A stretch of 64,000 bases of DNA from NCBI GenBank assembly GCA_031180725.1, contig JAPSLO010000007.1, positions 248,001-312,000 on the forward strand, in the 5' to 3' direction. Source of the DNA: Roseomonas sp. (GTDB taxonomy: Bacteria > Pseudomonadota > Alphaproteobacteria > Acetobacterales > Acetobacteraceae). Below the pieces are notes generated by a model that saw nothing but the letters and a program-made list of their open reading frames with translations, did no database searches and had not been told where the DNA came from. Below are positions 18,049-26,464 of the stretch, in pieces. How positions within the stretch are numbered: the stretch's first letter is position 1; every line of letters starts with the position of its first letter. A program made the translations under genes and the position numbers.

Positions 18049-19556
18049 TGGGCCGTTCTCCGGACTGCAGGTGCGCCGCCGCGCAGCATGCGGCTCAGCG
18101 GCGGCCAGGCGAGCAGCAGAAGCGCGACGGTTGTGATGGTGCCGACCAACGGGTTCGACCAGAAGACCAAAAGATCGCCCTGGCTCATCAGCATGGACTG
18201 GCGGAAGGCATCCTCGGCTTTGTCGCCGAGCACCATCGCCAGCACGAGCGGCGCGATCGGGTAGTCAAGCTTCTTCATGAGATAGCCGAGCACGCCGAAG
18301 CCGATCGCGAGCAGTACGTCGAAGCCGTTGTTCGAAACCATCCAGGCCCCGGTCAGGCAAATCGTCATGATCAGCGGCGCGAGCAGCCCGAAGGGCACGC
18401 GCATGACGGAGGCGAAAATGGGCACGGTGGACAGCACCAGCACTACCGCGACGAGGTTCGCGACATACATGCTGGCAATCAGCCCCCAGACGAAGTCCGG
18501 CCGGTCCTGGAACAGCGTCGGGCCGGGCTGCAGGCCCCAGATCATCAGCCCGCCCAGCATCACGGCCGCCGTGGCTGAGCCAGGCACGCCGAGGGCGAGC
18601 ATCGGCAGCAGCGCGGAAACTCCGGCGGCGTGGTCCGAGGTCTCCGGGCTCACCACGCCCTCGGGCTCGCCCCGGCCGAAATTGCCGGCATTGCGGGAGA
18701 AGCGGCGCGCCACGCCATAGGACATGAAGGACGCGGCAGTTGGCCCGCCCGGCGTCAGCCCCATCCAGATGCCGATCGCGGCGCTCCGCACCAGCGCGAC
18801 CGTGTAGCGTGGCATCTGTGCCAGCGTCGCCAGCACTGCAGCGAGCCGCACGCGGGCGGTGATGCCCTCAACTTTCTCGGTCTCGTCGGCCGTGGCCAGA
18901 AGCTCCCCGATGCCGAACAGGCCGATCACCGCGACGAGGAAGGAGATGCCGCGCACCAGCTCGTCCTGCCCGAAGGTCAGCCGCATTTCGCCCGAGACGG
19001 TGTCCATGCCGATGGTCGCCAGCGACAGGCCGATCAGCAGAGAGACTGCCGTCTTCAGCGCGTCCGTTCCGCCCATGCCGATGAAGGCGCAGAAGGCCAG
19101 CAGGTAGACAGCGAAATACTCGGCCGGGCTGAAGCGCAGCGCGAAGGTGGCGATGTCATCCGCCACCATGGTGATGGTCACCACGCCCACCAAGGCGCCA
19201 AAGCCTGACGACAGGAAGGCTAGAGACAATGCCTCGGCCGCCCGACCCTGTCTGGCCATCGGGTGCCCGTCGAAGGTCGTCGCGACGGAGGAGGGCTCGC
19301 CAGGGATGTTGAACAGGATCGAGGTCGTGGATCCGCCGAGCAGCGCGCCCCAGTACATGGAACTCAGCAGGATAATGGCGCTGACCGGCGGCATGAAGAA
19401 GGTCAGCGGCATCAGCAGCGCGACCCCGTTGGGCGCGCCCAGCCCAGGCAGCACGCCGACCAGGATGCCGATCAGCACCCCGACGACCATGAGCCCGACG
19501 TGGTATGCGGTCAGTGCCACCTCAAAGCCATGTAGCAGCGCGGGCAGGCCTTCCAT
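18045..19556 (-). CDS. Tripartite tricarboxylate transporter large permease (TctA), first system
   Basis: This 503-residue, roughly 12-helix protein has the TctA hallmarks: GVLPGLGAPNGVALLMPLTF, GSTTSILFNIPGEPSSVATTFDGHPMA, GLTPGGPTAASFMSYG and LPMLALGVPGSATAAVMLGGL. I start at ATG 19556, as its A is shared with the TctB stop (TGATG). A longer frame to 19613 would overlap TctB needlessly. TctA is the main permease; it depends on the Bug/TctC receptor two genes upstream. The stop overlaps the PdxA-like gene, so transport and catabolism are translationally linked. Confidence 0.95.
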   Translation of the reverse strand: MEGLPALLHGFEVALTAYHVGLMVVGVLIGILVGVLPGLGAPNGVALLMPLTFFMPPVSAIILLSSMYWGALLGGSTTSILFNIPGEPSSVATTFDGHPMARQGRAAEALSLAFLSSGFGALVGVVTITMVADDIATFALRFSPAEYFAVYLLAFCAFIGMGGTDALKTAVSLLIGLSLATIGMDTVSGEMRLTFGQDELVRGISFLVAVIGLFGIGELLATADETEKVEGITARVRLAAVLATLAQMPRYTVALVRSAAIGIWMGLTPGGPTAASFMSYGVARRFSRNAGNFGRGEPEGVVSPETSDHAAGVSALLPMLALGVPGSATAAVMLGGLMIWGLQPGPTLFQDRPDFVWGLIASMYVANLVAVVLVLSTVPIFASVMRVPFGLLAPLIMTICLTGAWMVSNNGFDVLLAIGFGVLGYLMKKLDYPIAPLVLAMVLGDKAEDAFRQSMLMSQGDLLVFWSNPLVGTITTVALLLLAWPPLSRMLRGGAPAVRRTAQ

Positions 19557-20029
19557 CAGTAGATTCCAAGCGCCTCTTCGAGCGGACCCTTGGCCAGCGG
19601 CACTGTCAACCATGCCTCAAATAGCAGGAAGAAGGCCGCCGGCGTGCCGAACGCCATGAGGAGCGCCACTGGCCAAGAGGCTCGCGCCTGACCGCGCGCC
19701 ATCCACAGCAGGTAAATAACCATCGGCACATAGGCGCCGAGTGGCGCGATGGCCGCCCCGAACAGGGCAGTCGGCAGCAGCATCGAGCCGACGCGGTACA
19801 GCACCCCAGGTTCCGCGAAGCGTCCCGCCGCTCCGGCCGAAAGCTGGCGCAGCGCCAGAAGCAGCGCGACAGCGACAAGCAGCATCCCGATGCGGAGCGG
19901 GAAGTAGCCCGCGCCCGGCCCGGTCGTGCCCCAGCCGACGTCGTGCCGCAGCGCGCCCGCCGCCACGAGCCCACCGAAGCCCGCGGCGGCCAGCGCCATG
20001 CCCAGCTCGGCGCCCCGCCGGGAAGCCAC
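19556..20029 (-). CDS. Tripartite tricarboxylate transporter small permease (TctB), first system
   Basis: A small membrane protein of about 157 residues with the TctB pattern: about four helices, the first after SRRGAELGMALAAAG, and a glycine-proline-rich motif TTGPGAGYFPLRIGMLL. The start is uncertain: GTG at 20029 lies four bases after the TctC stop and is my choice, whereas ATG at 20059 would overlap TctC by 26 bases. It shares a base with TctA (TGATG). Confidence 0.88.
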   Translation of the reverse strand: MASRRGAELGMALAAAGFGGLVAAGALRHDVGWGTTGPGAGYFPLRIGMLLVAVALLLALRQLSAGAAGRFAEPGVLYRVGSMLLPTALFGAAIAPLGAYVPMVIYLLWMARGQARASWPVALLMAFGTPAAFFLLFEAWLTVPLAKGPLEEALGIY

Positions 20030-20033
20030 CGCT

Positions 20034-21071
20034 TCAGCCCTGCTCGACAAGCCAGCCATATTCGCGGAAGTGATCGCGGTTCGTCGCTTCATCCTGACGA
20101 ATGAATTCCGCCAGTTCGGTGCCCGTCTGCCACAGGTCGCTCTGGCTTCCACCCTCGAGCCAGGCCTTCCACTCCGCTGTCTCGCGCACGCGCGCCAGTA
20201 GCTGTGTCCAGAAAGTGGCCTGCGCGTCGGTGGTGCGCGCAGGCAGCCAGACGGTGCGCGGCATGCGGAACTCCTCCGGCCCGATGCCTGCCTCGGCCGC
20301 AGTTGGAATGTCCGACCAGCCGACGCCGTCGTGCACCTTCTCCGTCAGGCTCAGGCGCTCGCGGCTGAACACGCAGAGCGGCCGGACGCGCCCGGCGCGC
20401 CACTGCCCGACATTCTCCGCCGGGTTATTCGTGTTGGCGTCCACATGCGCGCCGGCGAGCTGCACCGCCACCTCGCCGCCCGAGCGGAACGGCACGTATG
20501 TGAATGTCACGCCGGTGGCACGCTCGATCTGCTTGGTCAGGATGTGGTCGGTATCGCGCGCCTGACTGCCGCCCATGCGGAAGGCGCCGTTGCGCTCCCG
20601 CGCCGCCTCGATCAGGTCACGGGCGGTGCGGAAGGCCGCCTCCGCATGCGTCCAGAGGATGAACTCGTCCGCCGCCATGGAGGCGACGGGGCGCAAATCG
20701 GACAAGCCGTAGCCAACGCGGGTGACGAGCGGCATCAACCAGACATTGTTGGTACCGAAGACGACCTTGTGCGGGTCGCCAGCTGCGCCACGGCCATAGA
20801 CGAAAGCCTCAGTGCCCGCACCACCGCCCTTGTTGGTCACTATGACCGGCGTGCGCACCAGGTTCAGCTTCTGGATGATGGACTGCACGATGCGCGCAAA
20901 CTGGTCGGTGCCGCCGCCCGGGGCTGCGGCGACGACGAACTCCACGGGCCGTTGCGGCTGCCAGGCCTGCGCCAGGGCGGGGCGCGCCAGCAGGGCGCCG
21001 CCGCCAAGCAGCAGTGCCCGGCGCGACGCGGCGAACGCGGACAGGGCACAGGGTGACGCGGCTCGCGTCAT
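20034..21071 (-). CDS. Bug/TctC-family periplasmic receptor, first tripartite system
   Basis: This 345-residue receptor has a signal sequence with an SRRALLLGGGALLARPALAQ cleavage region and the Bug family fold: PVEFVVAAAPGGGTDQFARI, TPVIVTNKGGGAG and the conserved GATHIDANTNN-like region (AGAHVDANTNNPAE). I prefer ATG 21071, which has GGGAGGAAG about 6 bases upstream, over ATG 21152. Bug receptors usually bind carboxylates through a water network between the domains. First gene of a minus-strand TctC-TctB-TctA-PdxA operon, divergent from the GntR gene. Confidence 0.93.
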   Translation of the reverse strand: MTRAASPCALSAFAASRRALLLGGGALLARPALAQAWQPQRPVEFVVAAAPGGGTDQFARIVQSIIQKLNLVRTPVIVTNKGGGAGTEAFVYGRGAAGDPHKVVFGTNNVWLMPLVTRVGYGLSDLRPVASMAADEFILWTHAEAAFRTARDLIEAARERNGAFRMGGSQARDTDHILTKQIERATGVTFTYVPFRSGGEVAVQLAGAHVDANTNNPAENVGQWRAGRVRPLCVFSRERLSLTEKVHDGVGWSDIPTAAEAGIGPEEFRMPRTVWLPARTTDAQATFWTQLLARVRETAEWKAWLEGGSQSDLWQTGTELAEFIRQDEATNRDHFREYGWLVEQG

Positions 21072-21216
21072 GGCGGCTTCCTCCCACTCGGGCAATGGCC
21101 GGATCTCGCGCCGGCCTTGTGTAGCCGGGAGCCTGGACGAGGCGCGGAGCACCTGTCAACAGGCCCGACCATCCTACCAGTAGACCGGCGGCGGCGCTCT
21201 GCGTTACGCTGCCGCC

Positions 21217-21930
21217 ATGCACGACAGCTTCGCCCTGCTGAGATCGGCGGTCTCCAAGCGTACCATGCGCGAGCAGATCACGGACCGACTCGCCGGCATG
21301 ATCCTTTCCGGACTGCTACGCCCTGGCGATGTCATGCCAGGTGAGCGCGAGCTCGCCGCCCAGCTCGACGTGAGCCGCGAAACGGTGCGCGGCGCGATCC
21401 AGGCCCTGGCCGCACGCGGTCTGATCGAGGTGGCGCAAGGCGCACGCTCACGCGTGATGCCCGCGGCCAGCTGGATTGCGCGTCCCGCGCCTGCCGCGCG
21501 CTATACGCCGGAGGAGGTGCACGGTGCCCGCCTGGTGCTGGAAGTGGCCGCCGCACGCGAGGCCGCACGCAGGGCAGATGCTCCAACGCGCGCCAGGTTG
21601 CGCGAGCTGGTGGAGGAACAGGGCCGCGCGCTCGAGGATCCCGCGGCCTTCCACATCTGCGGTGCGGAGTTCCACGCAACGCTGCAGCGGGCCGGCGGTA
21701 ACCGTCTGCTCGCCGCGCTGCTTGCGGAGGCCTACGGCCAGTCGTCGGAGCTCAGTCATCGCGCTTTGGCCGCGCCGGGGGCAATGAAGAAGTCCTGGCT
21801 CGATCACAAGCGTATCGCCGCGGCGGTCGAGGCGCGCGACCCTGAGGGAGCAGCGGCCGCGATGCGCCAGCATCTCGACCGCATCGGCCGGGCGGCGAAG
21901 CGCACGGAGGACAAACGCGACGCCGCGTAA
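21217..21930 (+). CDS. GntR/FadR-family transcriptional regulator (FCD domain)
   Basis: This 237-residue regulator has an N-terminal winged HTH (MREQITDRLAGMILSGLLRP, then SRETVRGAIQALAARGLIEV) and a C-terminal all-helical FCD domain (VHGARLVLEVAAAREAA, FHATLQRAGGNRLLAALL, HKRIAAAVEARDPEGAAAAM). It lies exactly at the divergence point between the minus-strand TctCBA-PdxA operon and the plus-strand cluster, so it is the natural candidate to control one or both in response to a catabolic intermediate. FCD proteins usually sense carboxylates. Start codon ATG at 21217. Confidence 0.9.
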   Translation: MHDSFALLRSAVSKRTMREQITDRLAGMILSGLLRPGDVMPGERELAAQLDVSRETVRGAIQALAARGLIEVAQGARSRVMPAASWIARPAPAARYTPEEVHGARLVLEVAAAREAARRADAPTRARLRELVEEQGRALEDPAAFHICGAEFHATLQRAGGNRLLAALLAEAYGQSSELSHRALAAPGAMKKSWLDHKRIAAAVEARDPEGAAAAMRQHLDRIGRAAKRTEDKRDAA

Positions 21931-21959
21931 GGGCGGCGAGCTTGGGGAGGAAACACAAG

Positions 21960-23345
21960 GTGCAATTCACCACGCTCTTCCGGGCGGCCAGCGAACGTCC
22001 CGTCGTCGCGGCGCTGCTCGGCTGCGGCGAGTTCGGGCTATCGCTGATCGCGCAGGCACGTCGCCTGCGGGGGCTGCGTATCGTCGCTGCGCTCGACCTC
22101 GACACCGCTCGCGTCGCGACGGCACTTACCGCGGATGGCGTGCCGCATGCGCGCTGCGAGGGCCCAGGGGAGATCCGCAATGCGCTCGCCGCGGGCGGGA
22201 TTGCGCTGACTTCGCACCTCGATGACCTGCTAGCGATCCCCGGGCTGGAACTGGTGGTGGAGGCAACCGGTCACCCGGAGGGCGCGGCGCGCCATGCGCT
22301 GGCGGCCATCGCAGCCGGTAAGCATGTCGCGATGGTATCCAAGGAGGCAGAGTGTGTGGTGGGCCCGTTGTTGGCCGCCAGGGCGCGCACCGCGGGCCTG
22401 TGCTACACGCTGGTAGAGGGTGACCAACCTGCGCTGCTGGTCAGCTTGATAAGCTGGGCGCAGACGCTCGGCTTGCCGATCCTGGCTGCGGGCAAGAGCA
22501 GCGAGTACGACTACGTCTTTGACCCCGCTACCGGCCGCACGCGCTGGCTGGCGGAGGAGGTGATGAGTCCCGCGCTCGCCCCGCTGATGACGCTCGGCGA
22601 CAACCCAATGGCAACCATCGCCGCGCGGGCCGAGGCGCTGGCCGCGCTACCGCAACGCACCGTGCCCGACTACTGCGAGATGGCGCTGGTCGCAAACGCC
22701 ACCGGGATGCCGATCGCCCGGCCGGACTTCCACGCGCCGCTCGCGCGCACGCCGGAACTGCCGCAGCTCTATGGCTTGCGCAGGGAGGGCGGCCTGCTGG
22801 AGCGCAGCGGCGTCATTGACGTCTTCAACTGCCTGCGCCGGCCCGATGAGGCTTCCTTCGCGGGCGGCGTCTTCGTGGTGGTGGAGCTCGCGGACCGCCG
22901 CACCGGGGACCTTTTCGCCGGCAAGGGCATTCCCGTCTCGCGCGACCGGCACCGGGCGCTGATCTACAACCCCTCCCACCTGCTCGGCGTGGAGGCACCT
23001 ATCTCGGCCATGGCGGCCGGGCGGCTCGGCCATGCCGTGCCGGACTCAGGCTACCGACCGGTAGTGGACCTCGTCGCGCGTGCCGCGCGCGACCTGCCGG
23101 CTGGTCGCATCCTGACGATGGAAGGCAACCGCCACGTCGTACCTGGGCTTGACGCGCTGCTGCTTCCGGCGGCGCCCGCGCGTGGCGCAGCGCCGGCGCC
23201 CTACTATCTGGCCGTCGGCCAGCGGCTGCGCCGCCCCGTTGCGGCCGGCTCGCTGATCAGTTGCGACGATCTTGAACCGGCAGCGGACAGCCTGCTGTGG
23301 CAGCTGCGCGCGGAGCAGGACATGATGTTCCCGGCGGCCGGGTGA
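21960..23345 (+). CDS. NAD(P)-dependent homoserine-dehydrogenase-like oxidoreductase with C-terminal SAF domain (COG4091 type)
   Basis: This protein of about 461 residues has a Rossmann start (AALLGCGEFGLSLIAQARRL) followed by an Idh/MocA-like substrate region (VVEATGHPEGAARHALAAI, GKHVAMVSKEAEC, LVEGDQPALLVSLISWA). It ends with an SAF-like segment (PYYLAVGQRLRRPVAAGSLIS). The C-terminal SAF domain resembles FlgA or antifreeze folds, so relatives are often mislabelled as flagellar. The start is GTG at 21960, preceded by GGGGAGGAA at 8 bases; a TTG at 21942 is in frame. It follows the GntR gene with 29 bases spacing. Function is unproven; a sugar-acid or polyol dehydrogenase is the guess. Confidence 0.8.
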   Translation: MQFTTLFRAASERPVVAALLGCGEFGLSLIAQARRLRGLRIVAALDLDTARVATALTADGVPHARCEGPGEIRNALAAGGIALTSHLDDLLAIPGLELVVEATGHPEGAARHALAAIAAGKHVAMVSKEAECVVGPLLAARARTAGLCYTLVEGDQPALLVSLISWAQTLGLPILAAGKSSEYDYVFDPATGRTRWLAEEVMSPALAPLMTLGDNPMATIAARAEALAALPQRTVPDYCEMALVANATGMPIARPDFHAPLARTPELPQLYGLRREGGLLERSGVIDVFNCLRRPDEASFAGGVFVVVELADRRTGDLFAGKGIPVSRDRHRALIYNPSHLLGVEAPISAMAAGRLGHAVPDSGYRPVVDLVARAARDLPAGRILTMEGNRHVVPGLDALLLPAAPARGAAPAPYYLAVGQRLRRPVAAGSLISCDDLEPAADSLLWQLRAEQDMMFPAAG

Positions 23346-23402
23346 AGAGTCGCAGGCGCGGCGAAAGAGCTGCACGCCAACAAGAGTGGGAGGAAGGTAG
23401 GG

Positions 23403-24380
23403 ATGTCCATCCGCATGACGCGGCGCACCGCCCTCGGCGCCGGACTTGCTGTCTTCGCCATCGGCGGCAGGGCGCTGGCGGCGTGGCCGGAGCGGCCGAT
23501 CACGCTGATCGTCCCCTACCCCGCCGGCGGCGGCACCGACATTGTCGCGCGCACGCTGGCGCCGCTGATGGAGCGCGAGCTGCGCGCCACCATCAACGTG
23601 GTGAACCGCGCGGGCGGCGGTGGCATCACCGGCCACGAGGCAATCGCCCGCGCCCAGCCCGACGGCCACACGATCGGGATGATCACCAATGACCTGTCCT
23701 TCTACTCCCATCTGGGCCAGTCGCGCCTGACGCACCGCGACTTCGCCAAGATCGGCCAAACCAACGAAATCGTCGGCAGCGTGACCGTAAAGGCCGATGC
23801 GCCGTACCGGAAGCTTGCCGACCTGCTTGACGCAATAAGGGCCAACCCCGGGCGCCTGCGGGGCACCGGTGCTGCACCCGGCGTCAACTGGCATGTCGGT
23901 TTCCTCGGCATGATGGACAGCCTGCGCATGGACCCGCGCAGCGTGATCTGGGTGCCCGCGCAGGGTGGCACACTCGGCCATCAGGACGTTGCCGCCGGCG
24001 GGTCCGAGTTCTCCACCTCCTCGCTTGCGGAGGCACGCGCGCTGCTCGAGGCGCAGCGGGTGCGCACGCTAGCGCTGATGGGCGACGCACGTGCCGAGCA
24101 GTTCCCGGACATCCCGACCCTGAAGGAGGAAACTGGCAGCGACTGGACCTTCGCTGTCGTGCACGGCATGGCCGGCCCGCGCACACTGCCCTCTGAGATC
24201 CGCGACCGGCTCGGCGAGACGCTGTCGAAGGTGCATGGCAGCGAGGAGTTCCAGTCGGCGATGCGCCAACGCACCATTCGCGCGGTGAACCGCCAGCCGG
24301 ATGCCTGGGAGGCGATACTCGAGCAGCAGCTCACTACCTATGGGCGCCTACTGCGTGAGGCCGGGCTGGCGCGGGGCTGA
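23403..24380 (+). CDS. Bug/TctC-family periplasmic receptor, second tripartite system
   Basis: This 325-residue receptor has a twin-arginine-like signal (MTRRTALGAGLAVFAIG; cleavage near ALAAW) and Bug landmarks: RPITLIVPYPAGGGTDIVAR, NVVNRAGGGGITGHEAIARA and FPDIPTLKEETGSDWTF. The ATG at 23403 has GGAGGAAGG upstream. TctB begins five bases after its stop, so it belongs to a complete second TctCBA set. Confidence 0.93.
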   Translation: MSIRMTRRTALGAGLAVFAIGGRALAAWPERPITLIVPYPAGGGTDIVARTLAPLMERELRATINVVNRAGGGGITGHEAIARAQPDGHTIGMITNDLSFYSHLGQSRLTHRDFAKIGQTNEIVGSVTVKADAPYRKLADLLDAIRANPGRLRGTGAAPGVNWHVGFLGMMDSLRMDPRSVIWVPAQGGTLGHQDVAAGGSEFSTSSLAEARALLEAQRVRTLALMGDARAEQFPDIPTLKEETGSDWTFAVVHGMAGPRTLPSEIRDRLGETLSKVHGSEEFQSAMRQRTIRAVNRQPDAWEAILEQQLTTYGRLLREAGLARG

Positions 24381-24384
24381 CGCC

Positions 24385-24825
24385 GTGCGGCGCGCGGCGG
24401 CGGCGCTGCCTGTCGGATTGGTGGGGCTGGTGGTGCTGCTGCTCTCCCGCAATTTCCCGGCGATCCCCGGCCAACTCTACGGGCCGGCGCTGTTCCCAAC
24501 GGCGCTCGGGACGGGGCTGATGCTCTGCGCCATCCTCGTCGCCCTGCAGGCACCGGGGCCTGCGCACCCGCGGGCGTCGCTGCGTGGTCGCGCCTCCGCA
24601 CTGGCCTGTGTCCTGGCCCCGCTGCTGATCATGGTGGCCTGGGACGCCGCTGGCTGGCCCCTTATCGCCTTCGGGCTCGGCGCCGCGCTGCTGGTGCTCG
24701 CCGGCCTGCGCCCGCTGCCAGCGCTTGTTGCGGCCCTGGGTCTTGCGGCGCTTACCTGGGTAATCTTCGCCATGCTGCTGCGCGTGCCGCTGCCACGCGG
24801 GCCGCTCTTCTTCCTGCCCTACTGA
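24385..24825 (+). CDS. Tripartite tricarboxylate transporter small permease (TctB), second system
   Basis: A hydrophobic protein of 146 residues with about four helices and the TctB-type FPAIPGQLYGPALFPTALG motif. It starts at GTG 24385, four bases after the TctC stop; the ORF upstream of this is only receptor sequence in another frame. TctA follows after 12 bases. Confidence 0.85.
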   Translation: MRRAAAALPVGLVGLVVLLLSRNFPAIPGQLYGPALFPTALGTGLMLCAILVALQAPGPAHPRASLRGRASALACVLAPLLIMVAWDAAGWPLIAFGLGAALLVLAGLRPLPALVAALGLAALTWVIFAMLLRVPLPRGPLFFLPY

Positions 24826-24837
24826 GAGGCTGGCCGG

Positions 24838-26325
24838 ATGGACGCCCTGCTGCGTGCCCTCGCCATGGTCACCGACAGCCAGGTGCTGCTGACCATTCTC
24901 GCTTCCTCGATGTTCGGGCTCTCCGTCGGCTGCATCCCGGGGCTGACGGCGACCATGGCGACGGCACTGCTGGTGCCCTTCGCGATGTTCCTTGATCCCG
25001 TCTCAGCGATAGCCTCGATCGTTGCGGCGACTGCGATGGCGATCTTCGCGGGGGACATACCAGGCACGCTGCTGCGCCTGCCCGGCACGCCAGCCTCGGC
25101 GGCCTATGTCCACCATTCCTACGCGCTGGCGAAGTCCGGCCGCGCCGGGGAGGTGCTGGGGCTGAACTTGGTGTTCTCCGCACTCGGCGGGCTGCTTGGC
25201 ACGGTCGTGCTGGTAGCGGCCGCGCCGACGTTGGCGGATTACGCGCTCAGCCTCTCCTCCTTCGAGTTCTTCTGGCTTTCGATGCTCGGCCTGTCCTGTG
25301 CCGTCTTCCTGGTGGGCGACAATGTACCAAAGGGCGCGGCGGCGCTGCTCTTCGGTCTGTTGCTGGCCACCGTCGGGCGGGACTACACAACGGCCTTCCC
25401 CCGCTTCACCTTTGACGATCCGGAGCTGCTGGACGGCATCCCCTTCGTCCCTGCGCTGATCGGCTTTTTTGCGCTGCCAGAGATCATCCGCACCTTGCGT
25501 GATCCCGGTGCGCCCGACGGCGCGCCCGCGGTGCAAGCCTCGCGCATTTTCCGGGGCATGGGCCGCGCCATCCTCCGCTGGCGCTGGAACTTCCTGCGTT
25601 CCGGCCTGGTCGGCACCTTCGTCGGAGCGCTGCCCGGCGGCGGTGCCGACACAGCTGCCTGGGCTGCCTATGGCATATCGCGCCGCCTCTCGCGTGACCC
25701 GCAGACATGGGACAGGGACGGCATTGAGGGCATCGTGGATGCCACGAGCGCGAACAACGCCTCGCTCTCTGGCGCCTGGATCCCGGCGCTGGTCTTCGCG
25801 ATCCCAGGGGACACCATTACCGCCATCGCAATCGGCGTGCTCTACCTGAAGAACGTCACGCCCGGTCCCTCGATCTTCCTGGAGAATGCGCATGTCCTCT
25901 ACGCGGTGTTCATCACCTTCTTCGTCGCGAACCTGCTGATGATCCCTCTGGGATGGCTGGCAATCCGCGCCGCGGTGCCCATCCTGCGCCTGCCACGCCA
26001 AATGCTGATGGCACCGCTGCTGCTCTTCGCCTGTCTCGGCGCATTTGCGGTGGACAACAGCCTGTTTGGTATCGGCACCATGCTGGCCTGCGGACTGATC
26101 GGTTACTGGATGGAGCAGAACGGCTACCCGGTTGGCCCTGCCGTGCTGGGCATGGTGATGGGTCGGCTGGTGGAAGAGAACCTGATGACCTCCCTCATCA
26201 AGGTGCAAGGCGACGTGACGCGGTTTTTCGAGCGCCCGGTCGCCACCGCGCTCGCGGTCTTCACCCTGCTGGTCTGGCTCTGGCCGCTGGCGCGCAGGCT
26301 ACGGCGGGCGGTGCCGAGTGCTTGA
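24838..26325 (+). CDS. Tripartite tricarboxylate transporter large permease (TctA), second system
   Basis: This 495-residue, 12-helix permease shows TctA features: GCIPGLTATMATALLVPFAM, GDIPGTLLRLPGTPASAAYV, GALPGGGADTAAWAAYG and NNASLSGAWIPALVFAIPGD. It completes the second tripartite transporter. It is fairly divergent from the first TctA in the window: the motifs agree but surrounding residues differ, so the two systems probably have different cargo rather than being a recent duplication. A 139-base gap with a GAGGAGGGGAGGA ribosome site separates it from the next TRAP receptor. Confidence 0.94.
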   Translation: MDALLRALAMVTDSQVLLTILASSMFGLSVGCIPGLTATMATALLVPFAMFLDPVSAIASIVAATAMAIFAGDIPGTLLRLPGTPASAAYVHHSYALAKSGRAGEVLGLNLVFSALGGLLGTVVLVAAAPTLADYALSLSSFEFFWLSMLGLSCAVFLVGDNVPKGAAALLFGLLLATVGRDYTTAFPRFTFDDPELLDGIPFVPALIGFFALPEIIRTLRDPGAPDGAPAVQASRIFRGMGRAILRWRWNFLRSGLVGTFVGALPGGGADTAAWAAYGISRRLSRDPQTWDRDGIEGIVDATSANNASLSGAWIPALVFAIPGDTITAIAIGVLYLKNVTPGPSIFLENAHVLYAVFITFFVANLLMIPLGWLAIRAAVPILRLPRQMLMAPLLLFACLGAFAVDNSLFGIGTMLACGLIGYWMEQNGYPVGPAVLGMVMGRLVEENLMTSLIKVQGDVTRFFERPVATALAVFTLLVWLWPLARRLRRAVPSA

Positions 26326-26464
26326 CCCGCGCGGGGACCTGTCTCTAGCGTTGACCGAAACGGGCTGGGGCTGCGACGGCGTCGCTGCCGACCGGCAGGC
26401 GGTCCGGGCGACCTCCCTCCTGCGCCGGGCGCGCGAGCAACGAGGAGGGGAGGAACGTGCCCCC

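Noticed and set aside
21152-21163. Small dyad cctgtcaacagg in the divergent GntR/TctC gap as an operator
   Set aside because: Five-base arms with a two-base centre arise easily by chance; it does not match a known FCD-type consensus and has no second copy nearby.
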